Below are positions 24,385 through 32,743 of a stretch of DNA of 64,000 nt, piece by piece; within the stretch, counting starts at the first letter, position 1; each line of letters begins with the position of its first letter. Source of the DNA: Pseudalkalibacillus sp052246725 (GTDB taxonomy: Bacteria > Bacillota > Bacilli > Bacillales > Fictibacillaceae); NCBI GenBank assembly GCA_052246725.1, contig JBQQCL010000003.1. One strand, 5' to 3'. Both the position numbers and the translations under genes were made by a program. A model generated the notes under the pieces. The model was not told the origin of the DNA. It did no database searches and was given only the letters and a program-made list of their open reading frames with translations.

Positions 24385-24428
24385 ACTAGCTCCATTATAC
24401 TCCTCTTAACTGAAAAGGAGGTTATCAT

Positions 24429-25349
24429 ATGGTTTTGATCAATTACATTTTTGTCTGTGTTATATTCGGGACGACTTTTCTGTTTATAAAAGTGGGGATC
24501 GAAGCAGGTGCGACTCCGATTCTTTCTGGCGGCGTCCGCTTCTTTATTGCCGGTTTGCTTGTTTTAGGTTATTTTGCGCTTAAAAAACACCGAGTTGCCG
24601 AGGCACTGATGTCGAGACAGCTGATTGTAGTCGGCTTCTGTATTACGTTCATGTCGTTTTCGACCCTCTATTGGGCAGAGCAATACATCACTTCTGGATT
24701 GGCAGCCGTCCTCTCGGCGTCAGGCCCTATGATGATCTTACTGATCCAGAGACAACGGAAAGAAGCTGAACTTGATTTTGTAAAAGTCGTAGGGTTGGTG
24801 ATTGCACTTGTCGGTGTTGTGTGCATCTCGATGCCAGGATTCAGTGAATCTCTTACCTACCTTTGGCTGATCGGATGTATCGTCGTCTTGATCGGAGAAG
24901 TCGGATACGGATTCGGATCAGTCTTTTCCAAACAGTACTTTGCGACGGAGCAGCGTTTTTCTCCGTTTCTTATGAACGGCGTGCAGATGTTTTACGGAGG
25001 AGTGATGCTAACACTATTTTCATTCTTTGTCGAGGATCCAAGCTTCTCCTCACTTATTGCCAATTCTGACGCTCAGATCTCCCTCGTCTATTTGATCCTG
25101 ATTGGTTCGATCGGAGGGCACGGACTCTATTACTGGCTGATCTCAAAGACGAATCCAGTCTTCCCAGCGACATGGCTATATATCTCCCCGATGATTGCAA
25201 TATTCGTAGGATACGTGTTTCTAGAAGAAGCATTGTCGCCGGTTATGTTCGTAGGCGCTTTCCTCATCATCTTCGGAGTACTGCTAACCAACCGCACGAT
25301 CCTGCTGAAGCTCTTCCGGAACGGCGAAGTTACCCGCTCCAACATTTGA
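24429..25349 (+). CDS. EamA-family (drug/metabolite) transporter
   Basis: A 306-residue inner-membrane exporter with ten predicted helices in two EamA repeats. Characteristic pieces are IFGTTFLFIKVGIEAGATPIL at the N-terminus, TLYWAEQYITSGLAAVLSAS near residue 80, and the second-repeat end PVFPATWLYISPMIAIFVG then EEALSPVMFVGAFLIIFGV (motifs quoted in part). The ATG at 24429 follows AAGGAGG. It is divergent from the MocR regulator, which probably controls it. The exported metabolite is unknown; amino acids or vitamins are possible. Confidence 0.88.
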   Translation: MVLINYIFVCVIFGTTFLFIKVGIEAGATPILSGGVRFFIAGLLVLGYFALKKHRVAEALMSRQLIVVGFCITFMSFSTLYWAEQYITSGLAAVLSASGPMMILLIQRQRKEAELDFVKVVGLVIALVGVVCISMPGFSESLTYLWLIGCIVVLIGEVGYGFGSVFSKQYFATEQRFSPFLMNGVQMFYGGVMLTLFSFFVEDPSFSSLIANSDAQISLVYLILIGSIGGHGLYYWLISKTNPVFPATWLYISPMIAIFVGYVFLEEALSPVMFVGAFLIIFGVLLTNRTILLKLFRNGEVTRSNI

Positions 25350-25358
25350 ACTGAAGAC

Positions 25359-25514
25359 TGTACCAGGCACCGAAAAAGAAGCCAATGTTCCAAGGTTTCC
25401 AGTTCGGTGCCTGGTACACTTTACGAACTGTTGCGGGGCAAGGGATTGCAGATGGTGCCTGGCACCGATCCAAAACCCAACAGCGCCAAGGCTTCCCATT
25501 TGGTGTCAGGCACA
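25359..25514. repeat. GTGCCTGGCAC palindromic repeat, locus 5 (long form)
   Basis: Same layout and orientation as locus 4: TGTACCAGGCACCG, CGGTGCCTGGTACAC, TGGTGCCTGGCACCG, TGGTGTCAGGCACAC. Even non-palindromic spacers are shared (TTTACGAACTGTTGCGG). It starts ten bases after the EamA stop. Confidence 0.85.
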
Positions 25515-25524
25515 CAATAAAAAT

Positions 25525-25567
25525 AAAAAACCAGCCTAAAAGGTGTGAACCTTCAAGGCTGGTTTTC
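25525..25567. terminator. bidirectional terminator between EamA and putP
   Basis: AACCAGCCT and AGGCTGGTT form a stem with a second small internal AAGGTGTGAACCTT hairpin. T-runs flank both sides, so it can end the plus-strand EamA transcript and the minus-strand putP transcript. Confidence 0.8.
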
Positions 25568-25583
25568 CAATTAAATCTCTATT

Positions 25584-27095
25584 TTATTCTTCCACTGCTT
25601 CTACGAATTCTTCTTTTACTTCTTGTTTTGGTCCTTTGCCCATCATGCTTACAATGAGGATTGCAAGCGTTGCAAGGATGAATCCTGGTACGATTTCATA
25701 AAGTGCGAATGGAATGACTGCCTCTGTTTGTTCTGCTCCTTCTGGTGGAGTTGAAAGCAGCTTCCAAGCGACAACAGTTACTGCACCGATAATGATTCCA
25801 GTCAGCGCACCGTTACGAGTCATACGCTTCCAGAATAGTGACAGGATGACGACTGGACCGAATGCGGCACCGAATCCTGCCCATGCATAACTTACGAGAT
25901 CCAATACTTTACTGTTTGAATCAGATGCGATGAATACAGCAATCAACGCAATTCCAAGTACGGCGAAACGGCCGATCCATACCAGCTCTTTTTCAGACGC
26001 ATCCTTACGCAAGATCGCTTTGTAAAAGTCTTCCGCTAATGCACTTGAAGATACAAGCAGTTGAGAGTCGACAGTACTCATGATCGCTGCCAGGATCGCA
26101 GCTAGCAAAATTCCTGAGACCCAAGGATTGAACAAGACTTGAGTGAACAGGATGAATACCGTTTCCGAAGCTGCACCTTCAAGCGGGTTATCTGCAAAGT
26201 ACGCAATACCTGCAAGACCAGTGAGAAGTGCACCGAACATGGAAATGACCATCCAGCCCATTCCGATCATACGAGCTTTCGGAATATCTCTTGAAGATCT
26301 GACAGCCATGAAACGTGTCAGGATATGGGGTTGTCCAAAGTAACCAAGTCCCCAGGCAAGATTAGAGATGATTGCAAGGAATCCTGCAATTCCTCCCATA
26401 CCTGCCATGATGTCAACAAATCCAGGATCTACGGCTCCGACTTGATTGATTGTTTCGTTCCAGCCACCAACTTCTTGGATTGCAACAATCGGAACAATAA
26501 TCAAGGCTAAGAACATCAAGATCCCTTGAATGAAGTCAGTCCAACTTACTGCTAAAAATCCACCTAAGAATGTGTAAGAGATGATGACCGCTGCACCAAT
26601 CCATAATGCCATAGTGTATGACATGTCAAACGAAGATTGGAATAGTTTAGCTCCCCCTACAAGCCCTGAGGCAGTATAAACGGTAAAGAAAAATAGGATG
26701 ACAATTGCAGAAATTACACGTAAAACCTTCGAGTTGTCACGGAAACGATTTTCAAAGTAATCCGGAATCGTGATCGAATCGTTCGAAACTTCCGTATACT
26801 GACGAAGTCGTTTTGCGACAAATTGCCAGTTCAAATATGCACCGATTGATAGACCGATCCCGATCCATGCAGCACTCATACCACCAGCGTATACAGCCCC
26901 TGGCAAGCCAAGCAAGAGCCAACCACTCATATCCGAAGCACCTGCACTAAGTGCTGCAACTCCGGGCGTGAGGCTTCTTCCTCCTAATACGTAATCTGAT
27001 AAGTTACTTGTCAAGCGATAGGAAATAACCCCGATCGCAAGCATTACTACTAGATAAATAATAAATGTTATTAACGTAGGCGTATCAATACCCAT
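25584..27095 (-). CDS. putP: sodium/proline symporter (SSS family)
   Basis: A 503-residue sodium:solute symporter with 13 predicted transmembrane helices. Family signatures are YVLGGRSLTPGVAALSAGASDMSGWLL in helix 2 (quoted in part) and GLGYFGQPHILTRFMA near residue 255, both typical of proline carriers PutP/OpuE. The gene keeps the B. subtilis opuE position next to gatCAB, where OpuE takes up proline as an osmoprotectant; whether this copy serves osmotic or catabolic uptake cannot be told. The start at 27095 lies 5 bases after a 37-aa ORF whose end carries the ribosome site GGAGAGAA. Confidence 0.95.
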   Translation of the reverse strand: MGIDTPTLITFIIYLVVMLAIGVISYRLTSNLSDYVLGGRSLTPGVAALSAGASDMSGWLLLGLPGAVYAGGMSAAWIGIGLSIGAYLNWQFVAKRLRQYTEVSNDSITIPDYFENRFRDNSKVLRVISAIVILFFFTVYTASGLVGGAKLFQSSFDMSYTMALWIGAAVIISYTFLGGFLAVSWTDFIQGILMFLALIIVPIVAIQEVGGWNETINQVGAVDPGFVDIMAGMGGIAGFLAIISNLAWGLGYFGQPHILTRFMAVRSSRDIPKARMIGMGWMVISMFGALLTGLAGIAYFADNPLEGAASETVFILFTQVLFNPWVSGILLAAILAAIMSTVDSQLLVSSSALAEDFYKAILRKDASEKELVWIGRFAVLGIALIAVFIASDSNSKVLDLVSYAWAGFGAAFGPVVILSLFWKRMTRNGALTGIIIGAVTVVAWKLLSTPPEGAEQTEAVIPFALYEIVPGFILATLAILIVSMMGKGPKQEVKEEFVEAVEE

Positions 27096-27100
27096 CTAAA

Positions 27101-27214
27101 TTAATTCTCTCCTTTCGATTCAACAAAGTACGATATGATAGATAAAATGACGACTAATGGCATAGGTACTAGTAACCAAAACCATGTTGCTGCTGATAGA
27201 CTGAATTCTTCCAC
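27101..27214 (-). CDS. symporter small accessory protein, 37 aa
   Basis: A 37-residue ORF with a GTG start at 27214 directly behind AGGAGGTG. It reads EEFSLSAATWFWLLVPMPL after the initiator, then one long hydrophobic segment and a charged end FVESKGEN. Tiny single-helix proteins of this kind are known next to sodium:solute symporter genes. It ends 5 bases before putP and its last codons contain the putP ribosome site, so the two are translationally coupled. The role, presumably binding or stabilising PutP, is inference. Confidence 0.75.
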   Translation of the reverse strand: MEEFSLSAATWFWLLVPMPLVVILSIISYFVESKGEN

Positions 27215-27618
27215 GAGAGCACCTCCTGTAACTTCTTATGCAAGTATTATGCAAAAATAATTCATTCGCGCCTTACAAAATATCCCGCATTTGTTGCCAC
27301 CATTAAAGACCATAACACAATATAAATGTTAGAACATTGTGATAATTAAAATCTAAGCATCACTATGTATAATTATACGTATATTTTGGAAATGTAAGCC
27401 TTTTCACCCGTATATAATAATATCTATTCATAAAAATTTATGAAGATTAATTTAAGGATATTTTTACCATTTAATGAGTTTGCAACACGAAATACCCTCT
27501 TATCTTGCCTTTTTAACCAGCGATTATTTATAAAACCCAAATTAGTTAACGGAATATAATGGGCTCTTTATCATGTATAATAATAATGGAGTCGTTTTTA
27601 AAAGTTAAGGGGGAAAAA
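27215..27618. other. 404-bp A/T-rich divergent intergenic region
   Basis: This region separates the leftward putP unit from the rightward YitT gene and must hold both promoters. A 14-bp inverted repeat AATGTTAGAACATT (27325-27338) sits inside a wider CACAAT/ATTGTG pair and may be an operator for putP. Several TATAAT-like boxes are present but no -35/-10 pair is convincing. No ORF with a ribosome site is seen. Confidence 0.5.
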
Positions 27619-28518
27619 TTGTTGGACGGACTGTTTGAACCAAAACCACAAACAAAAACTCAACATAAAAAGTTATCGAAAACGCAGCTTGCAAAACGGA
27701 TCATTCTAGTGCCACTAGGGGCATTGCTTGTTGCAATCGGGTTAGAAATCTTCTTAGTTCCAAATCAAATCATCGATGGAGGCATTGTAGGAGTCTCCAT
27801 CATCCTCTCACACTTGAGTGGTATCAAACTCGGCTATCTGCTGCTTTTATTGAATCTTCCATTCTTTTTCATAGGCTATAAGCAGATCGGTAAAACCTTC
27901 GCACTCACAACATTGTTCGGTGTCACCACTCTCTCCATATGCACCTTATGGTTACACCCCGTTCCGGTACTGACGGATGATCCATTACTTGCTTCCGTTT
28001 TCGGAGGGATCATTTTAGGAATTGGGGTCGGGCTGGTCATCCGGTATGGCGGGTCATTGGATGGTACTGAAATCCTCGCGATCCTTTTCAATAAAGCAAC
28101 ACCATTCTCCGTCGGTGAAGTTGTCATGTTCTTCAACCTTTTCATTCTAGGAAGTGCAGGTTTCGTGTTCGGTTGGGAACGCGCTATGTATTCCTTGATT
28201 GCTTACTTCATCGCTTTTAAAATGATCGATATCACAATCGAAGGATTCGAGTCTTCCAAATCTGTCTGGATCATCAGTGATCGGCATAAAGAGATTGCAG
28301 AAACATTGAATGCCAGACTAGGTCGAGGTGTTACATATTTGAACGGTGAAGGTGCTTATACCGGAGATGCGAAGAAGGTTATCTTCTGTGTCATCACCCG
28401 GCTGGAAGAAGCGAAACTCAAGAGCATTGTCGAGGAACTCGATCCTACAGCATTTTTAGCAGTCGGTGACATCCATGACGTCAAAGGCGGGCGTTTCAGG
28501 AAAAGGAATATCCATTGA
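27619..28518 (+). CDS. YitT-family membrane protein (DUF2179 C-terminal domain)
   Basis: A 299-residue protein with five to six transmembrane helices (about residues 25-200) and a C-terminal cytoplasmic DUF2179 domain. Typical pieces are FLVPNQIIDGGIVGVSIILS, IRYGGSLDGTEILAILF and SVWIISDRHKEIAETL, ending KGGRFRKRNIH. The function of YitT proteins is unknown. I start at the TTG at 27619 (a second TTG follows) because AAGGGGG lies at the right distance; the upstream ATG at 27559 has no ribosome site. It is transcribed alone, toward an imperfect terminator. Confidence 0.85.
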   Translation: MLDGLFEPKPQTKTQHKKLSKTQLAKRIILVPLGALLVAIGLEIFLVPNQIIDGGIVGVSIILSHLSGIKLGYLLLLLNLPFFFIGYKQIGKTFALTTLFGVTTLSICTLWLHPVPVLTDDPLLASVFGGIILGIGVGLVIRYGGSLDGTEILAILFNKATPFSVGEVVMFFNLFILGSAGFVFGWERAMYSLIAYFIAFKMIDITIEGFESSKSVWIISDRHKEIAETLNARLGRGVTYLNGEGAYTGDAKKVIFCVITRLEEAKLKSIVEELDPTAFLAVGDIHDVKGGRFRKRNIH

Positions 28519-28540
28519 CCAACCAGTTTCACAACGTTCA

Positions 28541-28578
28541 AAAAAACCGGATTCCATAACGCGGATCACGGTTTTTTT
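28541..28578 (+). terminator. terminator after the YitT gene
   Basis: AAACCG ... CGGTTT with imperfect internal pairing (GGATTCC / GGATCAC), followed by TTTTTTG. A-rich sequence on the other side allows weak use for the leftward antiporter gene. Confidence 0.65.
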
Positions 28579-28582
28579 GTGG

Positions 28583-30091
28583 TTAAGATGAATTTTCACT
28601 GACTTCTTTTGCAGGGAGCTGTCTTTTTTCTTTCAATAACTTTTTTAACTTCTCCTTATCTTTTTTTGAAGTAAGGATATAGAGAAAGTCTCCGGCATGA
28701 ATGACAGTATTCCCTGTTGGCGTAATCAGTTTATCGTCCCTTATGATGGCATTGATCAAGGAACCCTCTGGAAACGGAATGTTCACCAACTGTTTTCCAA
28801 TTATTTCAGCATCATCCTCCATCTCATACTCAATCATCTCAGCTGATGCCTTCTGTAAAGAAACCAGCTCAATTGAATGAATCGGGGTTGATTTCTTAGG
28901 TCCTGTCAAATTAAGCTTTTCAGCGACATTTGTAATCGTAGAACCCTGGATCAGACAGCTGGTCAGGACTACGAAGAACACGACATTAAAAATCAGATGG
29001 CTGTTTTCAATGTTTGCTAGTAAGGGAAATGTCGCCAGCACAATCGGAACGGCTCCCTTCAACCCAGCCCAGGACAGGAATGCCAGTTCTTTATACGTGA
29101 ACTTCATATTCAGTGTTGAAAGATATACCGCAATCGGCCGAGCGATAAGCATCAATATCGCAGAGATGAGCAAGCTTTTCCACGTAATGTCCCATGTAAA
29201 TACTTCTGCAGGAAATGCTAACAAGCCAAGGATTACAAACATGAGGATCTGCATCATCCAGGCGAATCCTTCTGAAAAACGAGAAATCGAATGTCTGTAG
29301 GCGATTTCCTGGTTCCCGATGATGATGGCAAGGACATATACCGCAAGCAATCCGCTGCCGTTCATGAAAGCTGTAATTCCATAAGTGAGCAATGCAAATG
29401 ATATGGCGAATAAAGGATAAAGTCCACTTGAATCGAGATTGATACGGTTCAAAGCAGCGACAGACAATTTGCCAAAAAGATACCCGAGGAGAAGCCCGAG
29501 GCCCATCTGGACGAAAAAGGATCCGATCAACGTAAAAATATTCGTGTCAGGGAGAGTAATGAGTTCGATGAGAGCGATCGTCAGGAACACCGCCATCGGA
29601 TCGTTGGAGCCCGACTCTGCTTCCAAAGTCGTTCCCACCCGATCATTGATGTTCTGACCTTTTAAAACAGCGAAAACTGCTGCAGCATCCGTTGAGCCGA
29701 CAATGGCACCAAATAGCGCTGCTTCCATCCAACCCAACCCAAGGATGAACTTGGCAAAGACCGCGACAATGCCTGATGTAAGGATCACTCCGACTGTAGC
29801 GAGTGAAAGGGATGGCATGATGACTGGTCGAAGTTTATTCCATTTCGTCTGAAGTCCACCCTCGAAAAGGATGATGATCAGTGCGAATATGCCGATCATT
29901 TGCGCTGTACTGGCATTGTCAAAATAAATGATGTTCAATACATCGCTCCCCATGATCATTCCAACTGCCATGAAAAGGACGAGTGAAGGAACGCCCAATC
30001 GATCCGAGAACTTCGTTGTCAGGACTCCGACGATGAAGAGGATCGCCGTCAATAAGATAAAGGTATCTGTGTGTAAAATATCTTCAAACAA
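28583..30091 (-). CDS. potassium/proton antiporter, CPA1 family with TrkA-C domain (NhaP2/CvrA-like)
   Basis: A 502-residue cation/proton antiporter. Residues 1-390 form 12 or more helices with the family core GSTDAAAVFAVLKG and LEAESGSNDPMAVFLTI (acidic ion-binding Asp in SNDP, about residue 155). Residues 400-490 form a soluble TrkA-C regulatory domain (NIPFPEGSLINAIIRDDKLI ... GDFLYILTSKKDKE), which in relatives senses cyclic dinucleotides or nucleotides. Start is the TTG at 30091, eight bases after AGGAGGGG. It directly follows the recombinase gene by 13 bases. Confidence 0.88.
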   Translation of the reverse strand: MFEDILHTDTFILLTAILFIVGVLTTKFSDRLGVPSLVLFMAVGMIMGSDVLNIIYFDNASTAQMIGIFALIIILFEGGLQTKWNKLRPVIMPSLSLATVGVILTSGIVAVFAKFILGLGWMEAALFGAIVGSTDAAAVFAVLKGQNINDRVGTTLEAESGSNDPMAVFLTIALIELITLPDTNIFTLIGSFFVQMGLGLLLGYLFGKLSVAALNRINLDSSGLYPLFAISFALLTYGITAFMNGSGLLAVYVLAIIIGNQEIAYRHSISRFSEGFAWMMQILMFVILGLLAFPAEVFTWDITWKSLLISAILMLIARPIAVYLSTLNMKFTYKELAFLSWAGLKGAVPIVLATFPLLANIENSHLIFNVVFFVVLTSCLIQGSTITNVAEKLNLTGPKKSTPIHSIELVSLQKASAEMIEYEMEDDAEIIGKQLVNIPFPEGSLINAIIRDDKLITPTGNTVIHAGDFLYILTSKKDKEKLKKLLKEKRQLPAKEVSENSS

Positions 30092-30104
30092 AGTGCAACC
30101 CCTC

Positions 30105-30662
30105 CTAAAGGTTTACATCCAGTTGTAGGTTCTTAGGTGCTTGAGTGGTCAATCCGAGATATTGGCGTGTGTCAGAGGGAGTATGATGTTGTAATCGTTT
30201 TTGGATAAGTGAGATGGCGATGCCTTTCTTATAGGCATGATAACCGAACGTTTTGCGCAGAGTATGGGTTCCAATCGAACCAGTGATGCCTGCGTGTTTG
30301 GATGCTTCATTGATAATTCGATACGCTTGTTGTCTGCTGATCGGTTCGTTCGTTTTACGTGATTTGAATAAAAAATCCGAGTGTTTGAGGTCTCGCTCAT
30401 TGATACATGTACGTAATGCTAGTAGCACTGCATCGTTCAAATAAACAGGGGGGGCGTTATATAGATTAGATTGGAGATAGGTGAACATGCTGCCTGCTTC
30501 ATCCATGAGTTCATTGACTTTGATATGGAGAAGATCATGAATGCGAATGCCCGTATTGATACCAAGCAGGAACAGGCAATAATCACGTGTTGATTTGTTC
30601 TTGAGATATCGTTTCATCGTTTGCAGCTTTTCTTCGTCTTTAATCGCTTCAACCGTTTTCAT
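30105..30662 (-). CDS. minimal tyrosine recombinase (catalytic domain only)
   Basis: A 185-residue site-specific recombinase of the phage integrase/XerC superfamily. All catalytic positions are present: Arg40 in NTGIRIHDLL, Lys100 in FLFKSRK, His133 and Arg136 in THTLRKTFGYHAY, His159 in LQHHTPSD, and the nucleophile Tyr168 in TRQYLGL; His159 to Tyr168 is the same nine-residue step as in XerC. The N-terminal core-binding domain of full-size enzymes (about 100 residues) is absent. The start at 30662 follows GGGGGTGACGG. No attachment sites or other mobile genes are seen nearby. Confidence 0.85.
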   Translation of the reverse strand: MKTVEAIKDEEKLQTMKRYLKNKSTRDYCLFLLGINTGIRIHDLLHIKVNELMDEAGSMFTYLQSNLYNAPPVYLNDAVLLALRTCINERDLKHSDFLFKSRKTNEPISRQQAYRIINEASKHAGITGSIGTHTLRKTFGYHAYKKGIAISLIQKRLQHHTPSDTRQYLGLTTQAPKNLQLDVNL

Positions 30663-30782
30663 GCCGTCACCCCCTATGTTACATATTATTATTATAACAT
30701 AGGATTATGTAACATTAAATTGGTTTGTTCAGCATTTTTCTGAAAAATAGAAATAAACTTTGCTTATACTTAGGGTAAACAG

Positions 30783-30815
30783 AAAAACCCCTATCGCAGA
30801 CCGACAGGGGTTTAA
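30783..30815 (-). terminator. intrinsic terminator of rocA
   Basis: On the minus strand AAACCCCTGTCGG and the complementary CGATAGGGGTTT form a stem followed by TTTCTG, eleven bases past the stop. Confidence 0.8.
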
Positions 30816-30825
30816 TCTATTTTTC

Positions 30826-32376
30826 TTATAGTCCTTCTGATGTTGTCTTCGGTTGCATGTGTTGTACGAGGTAGTCTGGTCCTCCAGCTTTGGAGTCTGT
30901 TCCAGACATGTTGAATCCACCAAATGGTTGATATCCAACGATTGCTCCTGTACATCCACGGTTGAAGTATAGGTTACCAACATGGAAGTCTTCTTTCGCA
31001 CGCTTGATTTTATCACGGTCGTTTGTAAGAAGTGCTCCAGTCAGACCATACTCCGTGTTGTTCGCAATTTCAAGCATGTGGTCAAAGTCACGCGCTTTAC
31101 TGAATGCGACAACTGGCCCGAAGATTTCTTCCTGCATGAGGCGTGCTTTCGGATCGAGATCAGCGAAGATCGTTGGCTGGATGAAGAATCCTTTAGAGTC
31201 ATCACCTTCACCACCGGCCATAAGACGGCCTTCTTCATTACCGATCTCGATGTAGCTCATGATCTTGTCATAAGCGCCTTTGTCGATGACAGGTCCCATG
31301 TACGTGTTGTGGTCAGTAGGTTCACCGACATTAAGCTCTTTGGTAAGCTTGACAGCTCTTTCAAGAACTTCGTCGTAGATGTCCTGATGAACGACTGCGC
31401 GGGAACCGGCAGAACATTTTTGTCCAGCGAATCCGAAGGCTGAGAAGACGATCGATTGAGCTGCGAGATCAAGGTCAGCATCTTTATCGACGACGACTGT
31501 ATCTTTACCGCCCATTTCAACGATTACACGCTTAAGCCATTTTTGGCCGTCCTGAATTTTTGCCGCACGTTCCCAGATTCGTGTACCAACATCACGGGAA
31601 CCTGTGAAGCTGATGAAACGAGTTCTTGGGTGATCGACAAGATAGTCACCGACTTCAGAACCGCTTCCAGGAAGATAGTTCAATACGCCTGCTGGAGTTC
31701 CAGCTTTAAGCATCACATCCGCGAACCATGCTGCAACGACCGGCGTCGCACTTGCTGGTTTTAAAATGACAGTGTTACCAGTGACGATCGGTGCAACTGT
31801 TGTTCCAGCCATGATCGCAAACGGGAAATTCCATGGAGAAATCGTAATTCCAACACCTAAAGGAATGTATTTGTATTGGTTGTGTTCGATCGAACGACTT
31901 TGGATCGGTTTACCGTCCTTGATTTCAAGCATTTGACGTCCGTAGTACTCTAGGAAATCAATCGCTTCAGCTGTATCAGCGTCCGCTTCCTTCCACGGCT
32001 TACCTGCTTCTTTTACCATCAAAGCAGAGAATTCATGCTTACGGCGGCGAATTTCTGCAGCAGCACGGAATAATACGTTGGCACGCTCTTCCGGATCTAC
32101 CTTGCGCCAAGTTTCAAAAGCTGTGTCCGCTGATTGCATCGCCTTTTCAGCGAGCTCTTGGTTCGCTTTGGAAACACGACCGATGACCTCTTCCTTATTC
32201 GCAGGATTGATCGATACGATCTTGTCATCTGTAGAGACATACTCTCCATTGATGATCAGGTCATAGTCTTTACCTAATAATTCGTTCTCGACTTTTTTCA
32301 AAGCCTCTTCAAAAGCTTCACGATTCTCCTTCACGGAAAAATCAGTAAATGGCTCGTGTTTGTAAGGTACTACCAT
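30826..32376 (-). CDS. rocA: L-glutamate gamma-semialdehyde (1-pyrroline-5-carboxylate) dehydrogenase
   Basis: RocA oxidises glutamate semialdehyde to glutamate with NAD in proline and arginine breakdown. The 516-residue protein has the length of B. subtilis RocA. Motifs: ISPWNFPFAIMAGTT (cofactor site), VIVEMGGKDTVVV with the catalytic Glu, and FGFAGQKCSAGSRAV with the catalytic Cys (about residue 300). The ATG at 32376 follows GGAGGGG; an open extension upstream has no ribosome site. It fits functionally with putP 5 kb away, although proline dehydrogenase is not in the window. Confidence 0.96.
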   Translation of the reverse strand: MVVPYKHEPFTDFSVKENREAFEEALKKVENELLGKDYDLIINGEYVSTDDKIVSINPANKEEVIGRVSKANQELAEKAMQSADTAFETWRKVDPEERANVLFRAAAEIRRRKHEFSALMVKEAGKPWKEADADTAEAIDFLEYYGRQMLEIKDGKPIQSRSIEHNQYKYIPLGVGITISPWNFPFAIMAGTTVAPIVTGNTVILKPASATPVVAAWFADVMLKAGTPAGVLNYLPGSGSEVGDYLVDHPRTRFISFTGSRDVGTRIWERAAKIQDGQKWLKRVIVEMGGKDTVVVDKDADLDLAAQSIVFSAFGFAGQKCSAGSRAVVHQDIYDEVLERAVKLTKELNVGEPTDHNTYMGPVIDKGAYDKIMSYIEIGNEEGRLMAGGEGDDSKGFFIQPTIFADLDPKARLMQEEIFGPVVAFSKARDFDHMLEIANNTEYGLTGALLTNDRDKIKRAKEDFHVGNLYFNRGCTGAIVGYQPFGGFNMSGTDSKAGGPDYLVQHMQPKTTSEGL

Positions 32377-32634
32377 AAGAATGAACCCCTCCAATATCGC
32401 AATAGAGTAGTAATGAAAACGCATACAAAAGTTTTCAATTACATCCTCATTCTACACTATGAAAATTATGCTTTCAAACATCCAGCAATAGTCAGAATAT
32501 TTCATTCACGAGCTATTCATTTTTACTCGTGCGAGTGATTATAAATACAGCATCAAACCCAGTTACTTCAAGTGGTCCGCTCAATTTCCGCCCTGCCCTA
32601 TTAACCAAATATACAAAAACAATTCTAAACCCCT

Positions 32635-32671
32635 TCTCTCCCAAGGGATCTGAAAGTGTACCAGGCACCGT
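32635..32671. repeat. GTGCCTGGCAC palindromic repeat, locus 6 (half unit)
   Basis: Only one arm remains: CTCCCAAGGGATCTGAAAGT followed by GTACCAGGCACCG, aligned with the left half of locus 3. It lies between rocA and camS. Confidence 0.65.
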
Positions 32672-32683
32672 TTTAAAGGTCCA

Positions 32684-32717
32684 AAAAAACAGAATGGCAG
32701 ATTGGCCATTCTGTTTT
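32684..32717. terminator. terminator of camS (bidirectional)
   Basis: AACAGAATGGC and GCCATTCTGTT form an 11-bp perfect stem with a short loop. The minus strand continues with TTTTTTTGG, so it ends the pcrB-camS transcript. Confidence 0.85.
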
Positions 32718-32743
32718 GTCATTTTCATAGTATTAATTAAGTT

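Larger units (their letters stand above)
32377..32743. other. 367-bp intergenic region between rocA and camS
   Basis: Holds the upstream region of rocA, a half copy of the GTGCCTGGCAC repeat (CCCAAGGG then GTACCAGGCACCG, 32635-32671), and the camS terminator at 32684-32717. No ORF with a ribosome site is visible and no promoter pair is convincing. Confidence 0.5.

Noticed and set aside
30105..30662. Prophage or integrative element remnant
   Set aside because: No other phage, conjugation or attachment sequences are near the recombinase, so only the single gene is called.
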